Below, in pieces: positions 40,500-48,347 of a stretch of DNA of 64,000 bases. A program made the position numbers and the translations under genes. Within the stretch, counting starts at the first letter, position 1. Each line of letters begins with the position of its first letter. The stretch covers positions 140,043-204,042 of the forward strand of contig NZ_MTBQ01000007.1 in assembly GCF_002153375.1 (NCBI RefSeq), written 5' to 3'. The DNA is from Oceanobacillus rekensis (lineage in GTDB: Bacteria > Bacillota > Bacilli > Bacillales > Amphibacillaceae). Below the pieces are notes generated by a model. That model saw nothing but the letters and a program-made list of their open reading frames with translations, was not told the origin of the DNA and made no database searches.

Positions 40500-40607
40500 G
40501 TTAATTATATATGGAATAGAAAGATAGATAAAGATTGTACTTGTGATTCATCATGAACAACCAGGTTAGTAACCGAATAATTGATTTCACTAAAAATATG
40601 ACCCTGT

Positions 40608-40636
40608 TTGACATCTCTGAATGAAACGTTTACGAT
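40608..40636 (+). promoter_or_regulatory. Probable promoter of the duplicated-domain gene
   Basis: TTGACA (40608-40613), 17-bp spacer, TACGAT (40631-40636), about 75 bp before the next gene. Confidence 0.5.
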
Positions 40637-40711
40637 AGATTTAATTTTCCTAAAAAGAGCATGCTAGTTGCTGAATAAGGGAATACAATAAATAATGAAC
40701 TTTTCAGGGAG

Positions 40712-41152
40712 GTGTCTCCACTGGTAGAGGAGTTTAAAGTGGAACCGGTTTTTGAAAATCGCACATATGAACGCCATCAATTTAATCTTGTAATAGACGG
40801 ACGAAAGTACAAAGGTGACTATCATGAAGGGGAAATCGTCTGGTTGAACCCTCATCCGAAGCAAGATGTTGGGGAGGCTGAATTAAAAGCAGTTGAGATT
40901 GAAGTACATGAACTATTGGATGAGCACGGCGTAAGGGATGAAACAGATACTTTGGAAGTAGAGCCCATGTTAACCGACCACTCTCGTGAACTTCATATGT
41001 TTAAATTGAAGATTCAGGGTGAAGAATTCAAAGGAATTTTTAAAGACGGGGAAATTGAATGGTTCCATCCCAAACCAAGACGCAAATTGAAAGATGAGCG
41101 TGTTGAAAAAGTAGAGGAAAAAGTACAGCAAAAGATGAATGAACATCTGTAA
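40712..41152 (+). CDS. Small cytosolic protein with tandem duplicated domain
   Basis: 146 residues made of two copies of a ~62-residue unit: EPVFENRTYERHQFNLVI.. KGDYHEGEIVWLNPHP and EPMLTDHSRELHMFKLKI.. KGIFKDGEIEWFHPKP, each followed by an acidic helix ending DEH or NEH. The repeated unit looks like a small beta-hairpin domain common in bacilli (YheE/DUF5342-like; uncertain). The GTG start at 40712 overlaps its AGGGAGGTG site, so a CTG at 40721 with 7-8 nt spacing may be the real start. Function unknown. Confidence 0.75.
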   Translation: MSPLVEEFKVEPVFENRTYERHQFNLVIDGRKYKGDYHEGEIVWLNPHPKQDVGEAELKAVEIEVHELLDEHGVRDETDTLEVEPMLTDHSRELHMFKLKIQGEEFKGIFKDGEIEWFHPKPRRKLKDERVEKVEEKVQQKMNEHL

Positions 41153-41259
41153 TCATTTCTTTTTCATGCTTAATCAGAAAATAGAAATACAAATAAAACT
41201 GAGCGAAGCGGGGCGAAAATACTAACCAGTGTCTGCCCACATTGTCTAAAGTGCAAAAA

Positions 41260-41307
41260 TAACTATCCTAAATGCTTGCAAAGGCTAATCTAGGATGGTT
41301 GTTTTTT
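41260..41307 (+). terminator. Terminator downstream of the duplicated-domain gene
   Basis: AACTATCCTA pairs with TAGGATGGTT (one G-U), followed by GTTTTTT. Confidence 0.75.
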
Positions 41308-41655
41308 GTTTGTAAAGCTAAACCTAAACCAATTCATTGTAAATGGGATAAACTACCGTACCACCTTCTTCAATTATTGGCATCGCTCCCCATTTGCTGA
41401 AAGCCAGTTACTGATCAGCAAACGGAAGGCAGCATGCGGGATGCCGCTCGGAGCAACAGTAGGCGGTCTGTTACAAGCACGTACATCACTTAAAAAATCG
41501 ATGCCAAAAATCTTGAAGCATTTTCAAAAATACCTTTTTCAATGTGTTGAGTATCCAATTATATATACTTCCATCTTTTTCATCCTCTTGTGTATATAAT
41601 TTTAGTTCCTGTGTAGAGAATGAATGAAAAGGATTATAATAATTGAACAAAAAAA
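41308..41655. other. Intergenic stretch without recognisable gene
   Basis: A + strand open frame exists (around 41306-41599), but its codon use and composition look non-coding apart from a short GC-richer stretch near 41420-41490. I assign nothing here. Confidence 0.4.
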
Positions 41656-41702
41656 TAGCAACTATCCCTCTAAGAAATTAGATTTCGTAGGGAATAGTCG
41701 CT
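41654..41702 (-). terminator. Terminator of ddh
   Basis: AGCAACTATCCCT (41657-41669) pairs imperfectly with AGGGAATAGTCGCT (41689-41702). On the minus strand the stem is followed by a T-run. Confidence 0.65.
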
Positions 41703-41712
41703 AAGGATTTCT

Positions 41713-41731
41713 GGGACAAGGAAACTGTCCC
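41713..41731. repeat. REP-like GGGACA hairpin
   Basis: GGGACA (41713-41718) and TGTCCC (41726-41731) around AGGAAAC. Similar GGGAC-cored hairpins occur near 42960, 45386 and 48802. Confidence 0.45.
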
Positions 41732-41738
41732 TGTGTTC

Positions 41739-42725
41739 CTATAAATAATCGCGGCGCAATTCCTCCGCTGTTTTTGGTGAAATGTATCCTGGTGCTACAT
41801 CATATACGGTCTTCGCACCTTTTTGTCCTTCCTTGTTCATGCGATAAGCCGCACGTGTATACGCAGTGAGGACACTTGCAGTAAATTCTGGATTACTGTT
41901 TAAATTCAGGCTGTATTCAACAATTTGATCATTACCGTCTCCAGTTTTTCCGCTGCGGATAACAAACCCGCCATGTGGCATTGCTGAATGATCTTTTTTC
42001 AATTCTTCTTCTGAAATAAAGTGGACGGTCGTTTCATATTCATCAAAATAATTCGGCATCGTTTTAATTTCCTGTTCGATTTTTGCTGTATCTGCGCCTT
42101 CTTCCGCTACAATATAACAAGTCCTTACATGACGGTCGCTTTTGGAAACATCCGGATTATCGCCATTTCTTACTTGCTCAATGACAGTTTCAGAAGGAAT
42201 CGTGTATTGTACACCATTTTTGACACCTTCCACTCTACGTACTGCATCGGAGTGGCCTTGGCTCAAACCTTTTCCCCAAAATGTATATGTTTCTCCTTCA
42301 GGTAAAAGTGCTTCTGACATGACACGGTTAATAGAAAACATCCCCGGATCCCAGCCAACTGATATGATGCTTGTCTTGCCACTTGCTTGAGCAACCTTGT
42401 CCACAGAAGCAAAGTATTCGGGAATCTTCGCATGTGTATCAAAGCTATCCACCGTATTAAACATTTCTGCAAATGCTGGAACCTGTTCCGGAAGATCTGT
42501 TGCTGAACCACCACATAGGAGCATGACATCGATTGCCTCTGTATAATCTTTTGCATCATCAATATGTAATACTTTCACATTCGGATTAATTACATCCACA
42601 CTGTCCGGGTTTCTGCGAGTAAAAACAGCAATAAGTTCCATATCAGGCTGCTGTGCGATAGAAGCCTCCGCACCTCTTCCTAAATTACCATAACCTACAA
42701 TTCCAACTCTAATTTTATTCCCCAT
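41739..42725 (-). CDS. ddh: meso-Diaminopimelate dehydrogenase
   Basis: 328-residue NADP-dependent enzyme making meso-diaminopimelate from tetrahydrodipicolinate and ammonia in one step, for peptidoglycan and lysine. Rossmann motif VGIVGYGNLGRGAE at residues 7-20; NVDSFDTH-type substrate residues in TVDSFDTHAKIP; SVGWDPGMFSINRV and the conserved FWGKGLSQGHSDAVRR. Monocistronic. It gives the cell a dehydrogenase shortcut besides any acetylase pathway encoded elsewhere. Confidence 0.96.
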   Translation of the reverse strand: MGNKIRVGIVGYGNLGRGAEASIAQQPDMELIAVFTRRNPDSVDVINPNVKVLHIDDAKDYTEAIDVMLLCGGSATDLPEQVPAFAEMFNTVDSFDTHAKIPEYFASVDKVAQASGKTSIISVGWDPGMFSINRVMSEALLPEGETYTFWGKGLSQGHSDAVRRVEGVKNGVQYTIPSETVIEQVRNGDNPDVSKSDRHVRTCYIVAEEGADTAKIEQEIKTMPNYFDEYETTVHFISEEELKKDHSAMPHGGFVIRSGKTGDGNDQIVEYSLNLNSNPEFTASVLTAYTRAAYRMNKEGQKGAKTVYDVAPGYISPKTAEELRRDYL

Positions 42726-42810
42726 CTATTTTCCTCCAATATTCCATTTTTCTTTATACTATCGTTTTTAGTTTTTAGAAGCAAGAACAAAGGTGGAAGC
42801 TTATTTACCT

Positions 42811-42839
42811 TTGACTTTTACTGCAAGAAAATCTATAAT
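42811..42839 (+). promoter_or_regulatory. Strong near-consensus promoter
   Basis: TTGACT (42811-42816), 17-bp spacer, TATAAT (42834-42839). Transcription would start near 42846 and run into a 13-codon ORF and then a terminator. Confidence 0.75.
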
Positions 42840-42879
42840 TAACACGATACTTTTAAACGTTAAGGAGGATTATTAAAAA

Positions 42880-42921
42880 ATGACACACGCGATGAGACTT
42901 CTTTTCCAAACTTTAAACTAG
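42880..42921 (+). CDS. 13-codon ORF behind a strong promoter and SD
   Basis: AAGGAGG (42862-42868) precedes ATG 42880; the product would be MTHAMRLLFQTLN. The unit runs from a near-consensus promoter to a terminator at 42959-42988, about 140 nt. It could be a leader peptide, a small RNA, or the 5' stub of a deleted gene; another frame is open beyond it. Not recognised. Confidence 0.35.
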   Translation: MTHAMRLLFQTLN

Positions 42922-42958
42922 TAACTGAATACGTTCAGGTGACTCTGTTTTGAGTATA

Positions 42959-42988
42959 CAGGGGAACAGGATTAGTCTGTCCTTTTTT
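42959..42988 (+). terminator. Terminator of the short unit
   Basis: GGAACAG pairs with CTGTCC (one bulged A) and is followed by T6. Confidence 0.65.
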
Positions 42989-43175
42989 AAGATTCTCATT
43001 TCAAATAATTATGTAATGTGAAGAAAGGTGGATTGTTTCTGCCTTTCTTTATTTGTGGCAAATTTCACTTTCATTTATTATGTAAAGCGGATTTATTTGC
43101 AGACGGCTTCTAACAGCCTCCTAATATTCACAGGCAGATGCTTGTGTTTTTTTATTTTCGAAAGGATGAGGAAGC
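42989..43175. other. Gap before the rRNA methyltransferase gene
   Basis: AT-rich with no ORF seen. GAAAGGATGAGG near 43159-43170 serves as ribosome binding site for the gene at 43176. Confidence 0.4.
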
Positions 43176-44057
43176 ATGACGAATAAAGAACAGAGTGCAG
43201 AAATAGCAACTAAATTTGAAAATATATTTAGATGTCCACTTTGTAAAAGTCCGATGAGAGTCGTTGGTTTAAAAAGTCTTATGTGTTCGAAAAACCATAC
43301 GTTTGATTTTGCCAAACAAGGATATGTAAACATGATGACTCGCACTTCAACTAGTCGTTACGATAAAAAGCTATTTGAAGAAAGGCATAAAATCAATATG
43401 GATAGTGACTTATACACGACTCTGCATAAGAAGCTGTCGGAAATCATAAAGGAATATAGGAATATTTTTATTGATCAAATCATGATTTTGGATGCTGGGT
43501 GTGGTGAAGGTTCACATCTACAAAGGATTTTAGATGAATGTCAGAATGAAGCGATGACGGGAATAGGCCTGGATATTTCAAAGGAAGGCATTCTAATGGC
43601 TGCTAGGAATTATAAAGAATCCATTTGGTTAGTCGGAGATTTGGCAAATTCACCGGTAGCGGATAAAGCATGTCACGTCATTATTAACATTCTTTCACCT
43701 GCGAATTATATGGACTTCAAAAGAATCTTAGTTCCGAATGGTCTTGTAATCAAGGTTGTTCCTCGTGCGAATTATTTAAAGGAGATTCGAGAAGCACTTT
43801 TCGCTGACACAGATAAAGAAATCTATCAGAACGATGAAACGGTGTCACTCTTTAAAAAGCATTTCCAACTGGTTAATAATTTCCATCTAAGTTACACAAA
43901 GGAGCTTAAGTCTGCAGAGTTATCCAGTCTTGTTGAAATGTCTCCACTTGCCTGGAGCTCGAAAAAAGAACATATGGATAAATTTATTAATCAAGATTCC
44001 TCAAAAGTTACAATAGATTTAGATATTTTGGTTGGAGTAAATAAACAAATAGACTAA
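43176..44057 (+). CDS. RlmA-type 23S rRNA (guanine-N1)-methyltransferase
   Basis: 293 residues. N-terminal zinc ribbon CPLCKSPM..LMCSKNHTFDFAKQGYVN (Cys-x2-Cys..Cys-x3-His), then the SAM fold with LDAGCGEGSHL (about 106-116) and GIGLDISKEGI. The family includes RlmA(I) acting on G745 and RlmA(II)/TlrB acting on G748; the latter gives tylosin and mycinamycin resistance with a second methylation. It lies 134 bp before an MFS exporter with an antibiotic-type leader, which favours a ribosome-drug context, but a housekeeping role is equally possible. Confidence 0.87.
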   Translation: MTNKEQSAEIATKFENIFRCPLCKSPMRVVGLKSLMCSKNHTFDFAKQGYVNMMTRTSTSRYDKKLFEERHKINMDSDLYTTLHKKLSEIIKEYRNIFIDQIMILDAGCGEGSHLQRILDECQNEAMTGIGLDISKEGILMAARNYKESIWLVGDLANSPVADKACHVIINILSPANYMDFKRILVPNGLVIKVVPRANYLKEIREALFADTDKEIYQNDETVSLFKKHFQLVNNFHLSYTKELKSAELSSLVEMSPLAWSSKKEHMDKFINQDSSKVTIDLDILVGVNKQID

Positions 44058-44081
44058 GGAAAAAGGAAATTTAAAATGATT

Positions 44082-44194
44082 GGAGAGGTTTTACTTGATG
44101 ATGTTACTTTTCTATTGATACGGGCTTTCGTATTTTAGCTCGTATCGATGAAGAATCGATACGCGACTTTTTAGGAGGTATCGATTATAAGATG
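44082..44194 (+). promoter_or_regulatory. Predicted ermC-type translational attenuator
   Basis: A GGAGAGG site (44082-44088) serves a tiny leader ORF, ATG 44098 to TGA 44116-44118, coding MMLLFY. Four segments follow. Segment 1 GATACGGGCT (44117-44126) pairs with segment 2 AGCTCGTATC (44137-44146). Segment 3 AATCGAT (44154-44160) pairs with segment 4 ATCGATT (44180-44186) and traps AGGAGG (44173-44178) in the loop. Alternatively 2 pairs with 3 over 9 bp (CGTATCGAT/ATCGATACG), freeing the exporter's ribosome binding site. A ribosome stalled on the leader would cover segment 1 and switch the gene on. Confidence 0.65.
44098..44118 (+). CDS. Leader peptide MMLLFY of the attenuator
   Basis: Six-codon ORF with GGAGAGG 9 nt upstream. 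An alternative TTG start at 44095 adds one residue. Its stop codon overlaps segment 1 of the attenuator, so ribosome position at its end decides RNA folding. Short hydrophobic leaders of this kind precede macrolide-inducible genes. Confidence 0.5.
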   Translation: MMLLFY

Positions 44195-45385
44195 GAAAAT
44201 AAAAATTGGAAACAGAAATTTTTTGCATTATATACGGGACAGTTCTTTTCATTACTGACAAGCAGTGCCGTTCAATTTAGTATTATTTGGTGGTTAACAG
44301 ATACTACTGGTGGTTCAGCCCTTGTATTAACACTGGCGGGGTTGGCAGGGTTTTTGCCGCAAGCATTGGTTGGACCATTTGCAGGAACATTGACAGATCG
44401 CTATTCTCGTAAAATGATGATGATTACAGCAGATATGATTGTTGCTCTAGCGGGACTGCTGTTATTTACATCGATGTATGTTGGTGAACCAAGTATCTCA
44501 TTAATTGTATTCGTTTTGGTTGTACGTTCCCTTGCAACTGCTTTTCATATGCCGGCAATGCAGGCTTCTGTACCACTCCTTGCACCTCAAGAGCATCTTA
44601 CAAAAGTTGCAGGGTGGGGACAGACAGTTGCTTCCATTTCTAATATTGCAGGGCCAGCAGTTGGTATGTCGTTACTTGCAGTTAGCTCGATTGAATGGGT
44701 ATTATTGTTGGATGTTTTGGGTGCTGTTGTTGCCAGCAGTATTTTACTGTTTATTCGTTTCCCGATAGTGCAACGATCTGAAGGAAATGCCACAAGCAGC
44801 TTTATGATTGAAATGAAAGAAGGATATCATGCAATTGTAAAGCACCCTGGCCTGATGAAGTTGACAGTTGTTATGACGGTAGTTGCTATGCTTTACATCC
44901 CACTTGGCACATACTTTCCACTAATGACACGTAATCATTTTGAAAAAGGTGTTGTTGAAGCAGGATTAGTTGAGATTGTCTTTGCTATTGGTCTGATAGT
45001 TGGAGGTTCAATATTAGGAGTATTAGGCGACCGCTTCGAAAAGATTAATACAATGGTAATAGGGATGATACTGATGGGTGTCGCTTTATTCATTTCTGGA
45101 TTACTCACACCACCAGTTTTCTATCTGTTTGTTGTACTGGCTGGTTTAGTTGGTTTATCTGGTCCATTGTTTTCAGCGCCATTCTATGCCTATATTCAAA
45201 CAGAAATAGAGCCTCACTTACTTGGGCGAGTATTTAGTTTTGTTACAAGCCTGTCATTACTTGCCACACCAATAGGATACGCGCTAGCTGGAGTTCTTAT
45301 TGAATTAACAAATGTAGCCACACTATTTACGATAACAGGTGTATTAATTATCTTAAATGCAGTAGTAACAATGAAAGTGAAATAA
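44192..45385 (+). CDS. MFS exporter, Mef/EntS-like
   Basis: 397-residue major facilitator with about 11-12 membrane helices. Starts with QKFFALYTGQFFSLLTSSAVQFSIIWWL, closely patterned on Mef-type macrolide efflux proteins, and has the motif-A loop GTLTDRYSRKMM between helices 2 and 3 and GVLGDRFEKIN in the second half. Expelled compound is inferred (macrolide or other ribosome-targeting drug) from the attenuator-like leader and the upstream rRNA methyltransferase. AGGAGG at 44173-44178 lies 13 nt before the ATG. Confidence 0.85.
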   Translation: MENKNWKQKFFALYTGQFFSLLTSSAVQFSIIWWLTDTTGGSALVLTLAGLAGFLPQALVGPFAGTLTDRYSRKMMMITADMIVALAGLLLFTSMYVGEPSISLIVFVLVVRSLATAFHMPAMQASVPLLAPQEHLTKVAGWGQTVASISNIAGPAVGMSLLAVSSIEWVLLLDVLGAVVASSILLFIRFPIVQRSEGNATSSFMIEMKEGYHAIVKHPGLMKLTVVMTVVAMLYIPLGTYFPLMTRNHFEKGVVEAGLVEIVFAIGLIVGGSILGVLGDRFEKINTMVIGMILMGVALFISGLLTPPVFYLFVVLAGLVGLSGPLFSAPFYAYIQTEIEPHLLGRVFSFVTSLSLLATPIGYALAGVLIELTNVATLFTITGVLIILNAVVTMKVK

Positions 45386-45414
45386 GGAAGCGTGGGGACG
45401 GTTCTTTTGCTTCC
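45386..45414. repeat. REP-like hairpin after the exporter
   Basis: GGAAGC (45386-45391) and GCTTCC (45409-45414) flank GTGGGGACGGTTCTTTT. GGGGACGGTTC-type sequences are seen as REP elements in bacilli with RAYT transposases; no such transposase is in this window. Confidence 0.5.
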
Positions 45415-45422
45415 ACTTTAAG

Positions 45423-45480
45423 AGGACAGGAAGACCACTGAAAAAGCATTCTTTTTTAGTGGTTTAACCTGTTCTTTTTT
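45423..45480 (+). terminator. Large bipartite terminator
   Basis: GGACAGG/CCTGTTC outer stem plus ACCACT/AGTGGT inner stem, followed by T6. Confidence 0.8.
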
Positions 45481-45553
45481 CCCTCTAACCTAATTGTGAA
45501 TATAAATAAACATTTTACCGTACATTATTTCTAGGAATGGAAATCTCTGCAGC

Positions 45554-45931
45554 ATGACAATTACAACTAATATTAAAAAGACAGTAACAAGTGTAGATGA
45601 AAGCTTTAAAAATGTGGAAGTGGGAGAACAAACGGTAAATGAGACTGGAGAGTCGCTTGAGAAAATCAGGTCTGCTGTCAATAATATAGTTGGAGAGATT
45701 GGAGATTTGTCTGCTTTAACACATGACGAAGCTGAAACAAGCGAACATATCGTTCAACTAGTCAACCGCTTGGAAGAAGCAAATGAAAAAATGGCTGCCT
45801 ATGCACAGGAAGTATCAGCAGCATCAGAAGAATCAACTGCAACTGTAGATGACGTAGCATCTCGTACCGATAGCTTAACTGAAATGGCAAATGAGCTGAA
45901 CAGCAGCGTGAATCAATTCCGAGGGGTCTAA
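45554..45931 (+). pseudogene. Methyl-accepting chemotaxis protein, C-terminal remnant
   Basis: 125-residue open frame covering only the C-terminal methylation-helix part of an MCP: VDESFKNVEVGEQTVNETGESL, AAYAQEVSAASEESTATVDDV and a final NSSVNQFRGV. The sensor, HAMP and signalling-tip regions are missing, no convincing ribosome binding site precedes the first ATG, and there is no upstream continuation. Best read as a decayed gene. Confidence 0.7.
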
Positions 45932-46036
45932 TCTACTGTGACTTTGGTGCATGGCCTAGTGTATTAAAGTATAAGCTTAAAGGGCTGGGTACTGTACATA
46001 TTTAGTATTTGGGTTGGGGTTTCCTATGTAATCCAT

Positions 46037-46939
46037 TCATCGGAAACCTCCAATCGATTTCCCTTCAATAATTTTAACAAATCTAGTTGAAGCAGGGGAT
46101 AATGGGACACTTTTTAAGAAACAGATTCCAATACTTCTATTTGGAATTTCTTCTGTTAGTTTTACCTCATATAACAACCCACTATCCAAATATTCGCGTG
46201 AGAATTCTTTCGTTACACATGCAATCCCTAGATTTATCTTAGCAAATTCCAATAATAAATCATGTGAACCTAATTCAATTTCTGGAGAGAGGCTTAGTCC
46301 TTTTGATTTCAAATGATTTTCTACATACCTTCGCGAATTTGATTTCGGTTCAAGTAAAATTAAAGGAAGATTTGTTAGTTCATCGAAACTTAAGGGTTTT
46401 GATAGTACATATTTAAATTTTTCCCCACAAACGAAAATATCATGGGTTTCCATACAAGGGATTTGCGCTAGTGTTGAATCATTAATTGGGAAATTACATA
46501 GGATAATATCAACTGCTCCTGATTTTAAAGCTGAACTAAGCTCCAACGTTGTCCCATTCACAATATTTAGTTTGATCCTTGGATATTTATTATGAAAGTC
46601 TTCTAAATAAGGGAGTAAGAAGTGTTTTGAAATCGTATCTCCTACACCTATTTTTAATTCTCCTGTCGTTAGATTCTTAAACTCCAAAATCCTTTCTTCT
46701 CCGACATTAATTAAATTAATAGCGGAATTAGCATACTCAAATAGAAGTTCGCCCTCATGTGTCAGTGTAACTCCTTTAGGCGTTCGATTAAACAGCCGGG
46801 TATCTAATTCTCTTTCTAATTGCATGATTGATTGACTAACAGCTGGCTGTGTCATATATAGGCTTTCGGCTGCCTTGGAGAAACTATTGCTTTTCCCTAC
46901 CCTGCAAAATATTTTATATAGATCTAATTTACTCGCCAT
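46037..46939 (-). CDS. LysR-family transcriptional regulator
   Basis: 300 residues. N-terminal helix-turn-helix (KAAESLYMTQPAVSQSIMQLERELDTRLFNRTPKGV, residues about 21-56) and a periplasmic-binding-like effector domain (TGELKIGVGDTISKHFLLPYLEDF). Divergent from the CofE-like gene with a dyad between them, so it probably controls that gene. A perfect ATATAAG-N5-CTTATAT repeat (46938-46956) overlaps its start codon and ribosome binding site. Inducer unknown. Confidence 0.9.
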   Translation of the reverse strand: MASKLDLYKIFCRVGKSNSFSKAAESLYMTQPAVSQSIMQLERELDTRLFNRTPKGVTLTHEGELLFEYANSAINLINVGEERILEFKNLTTGELKIGVGDTISKHFLLPYLEDFHNKYPRIKLNIVNGTTLELSSALKSGAVDIILCNFPINDSTLAQIPCMETHDIFVCGEKFKYVLSKPLSFDELTNLPLILLEPKSNSRRYVENHLKSKGLSLSPEIELGSHDLLLEFAKINLGIACVTKEFSREYLDSGLLYEVKLTEEIPNRSIGICFLKSVPLSPASTRFVKIIEGKSIGGFR

Positions 46940-46976
46940 ATAAGCACCCCTTATATCTGCTATTAATAATATTCAT

Positions 46977-47015
46977 TTTACTTATACCATTAAAATCATG
47001 TATATTACAAGTAAA
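46977..47015. promoter_or_regulatory. Dyad between lysR and the CofE-like gene
   Basis: Nested inverted repeats: TTTACTT (46977-46983) with AAGTAAA (47009-47015), and TATAC (46983-46987) with GTATA (47000-47004). Size and position suit a LysR binding region. Confidence 0.5.
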
Positions 47016-47055
47016 GGGAAACATAATGAAATAAACTTCTTAAGGAGCGATTCTA

Positions 47056-48246
47056 TTGGAAAGAGTAGTTGGAACTGTTGTTAGAGGCCTTCGTTGTCCG
47101 ATTATCAATCAGGGTGATAATATAGAAAAAATCGTCGTAGATAGTGTATTAAAAGCTGCAGAAGTAGAGAATATTCAAATCAATGATAAGGATATTGTTG
47201 CTTTGACAGAATCTATTGTTGCTCGTGCACAAGGAAACTATGCAACGATTGATGCAATCGCTGAAGATGTTCATTCGAAATATGGTGAAGATACTGTTGG
47301 TGTCATTTTCCCAATCCTAAGTAGAAATCGCTTTGCAAACTTGCTTCGTGGTATTGCAAAGGGAGCGAAAAAGATTGTTTTAATGCTTAGCTATCCAGCT
47401 GATGAAGTTGGTAATCACCTAGTGAGTACCGATATGCTTGATGAAAAAGGTGTGAATCCTTGGACAGATGTTTTAACTGAAAAGCAATTTCGTGACTACT
47501 TTGGATATCTAAAACATACATTTACTGGTGTAGATTATATTGAGTATTATAAATCATTAGTTGAGGAATTCGGTATTGAATGTGAGGTTATCTTCTCGAA
47601 TAATCCAAAGTCAATCTTAAGTTATACAAAAAACGTCCTTGCATGTGATATACATACAAGATTTAGAACGAAGAGGATATTGGAAGAAAATGGTGGGGAG
47701 AAAATATATAGCCTTGATAACATATTATCGGAATCGATTGATGGAAGTGGATATAATGAAGAATATGGCTTGTTAGGTGCAAATAAATCGACTGCCGATG
47801 GGGTAAAGCTTTTTCCTCGTGATTGCCAACCGATAGTGGATCATATTCAAAGTATACTTCAGGAAAAAACGGGTAAAAACGTTGAAGTCATGATTTATGG
47901 AGACGGAGCATTTAAAGACCCAGTAGGTAAAATCTGGGAACTTGCTGATCCGGTTGTATCGCCAGCATATACATCTGGACTTGATGGTACACCGAATGAA
48001 GTGAAATTAAAATACCTTGCAGATAATAATTTCTCCAATTTAAAAGGGAAAGAACTGCAGGACGCGGTATCAAAATTTATCGATGAAAAAGATGATGATC
48101 TTGTAGGAGCAATGGAGGCACAAGGAACAACACCTAGAAAGCTTACAGATCTAATAGGTTCCCTGGCTGATTTAACTTCAGGAAGCGGAGATAAAGGTAC
48201 ACCGATTGTTTTCATTCAAGGGTATTTTGATAATTATACGAAATAA
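47056..48246 (+). CDS. CofE-like (F420-0:gamma-glutamyl ligase family) protein
   Basis: 396 residues with the F420_ligase fold: VVGTVVRGLRCPII at the start, DKDIVALTESIVARAQGNYATIDAIAEDV (metal/GTP site region) and later VEVMIYGDGAFKDPVGKIWELADP. CofE adds gamma-linked glutamates to coenzyme F420, but bacilli of this type are not known to make F420 and no other cof gene is nearby. It may therefore ligate an amino acid to another substrate. TTG start with AAGGAG 8 nt upstream. Single gene, LysR-controlled by position. Confidence 0.75.
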   Translation: MERVVGTVVRGLRCPIINQGDNIEKIVVDSVLKAAEVENIQINDKDIVALTESIVARAQGNYATIDAIAEDVHSKYGEDTVGVIFPILSRNRFANLLRGIAKGAKKIVLMLSYPADEVGNHLVSTDMLDEKGVNPWTDVLTEKQFRDYFGYLKHTFTGVDYIEYYKSLVEEFGIECEVIFSNNPKSILSYTKNVLACDIHTRFRTKRILEENGGEKIYSLDNILSESIDGSGYNEEYGLLGANKSTADGVKLFPRDCQPIVDHIQSILQEKTGKNVEVMIYGDGAFKDPVGKIWELADPVVSPAYTSGLDGTPNEVKLKYLADNNFSNLKGKELQDAVSKFIDEKDDDLVGAMEAQGTTPRKLTDLIGSLADLTSGSGDKGTPIVFIQGYFDNYTK

Positions 48247-48264
48247 TTAAATATGATTTTTAGA

Positions 48265-48299
48265 ATAAGCAATACTAGTTGCCTAGTATTGCTTATTTT
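48265..48299 (+). terminator. Intrinsic terminator of the CofE-like gene
   Basis: ATAAGCAATACTA pairs perfectly with TAGTATTGCTTAT. The T-tract is short (TATTTT). Confidence 0.85.
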
Positions 48300-48347
48300 C
48301 GTAAGAGGGGGAGTGAATAATTTTTACTTCTTAAATGAGTGACTGGG

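Noticed and set aside
41306..41599. 97-residue + strand ORF as a gene
   Set aside because: It begins inside a terminator T-run, lacks a ribosome binding site and shows no family pattern.
44141..44175. Intrinsic transcription attenuator before the MFS gene
   Set aside because: The 9-bp CGTATCGAT/ATCGATACG stem is followed by only T5 after CGAC. If it terminated, leader stalling would turn the gene off. The translational model fits the segment order better, though transcriptional control is not excluded.
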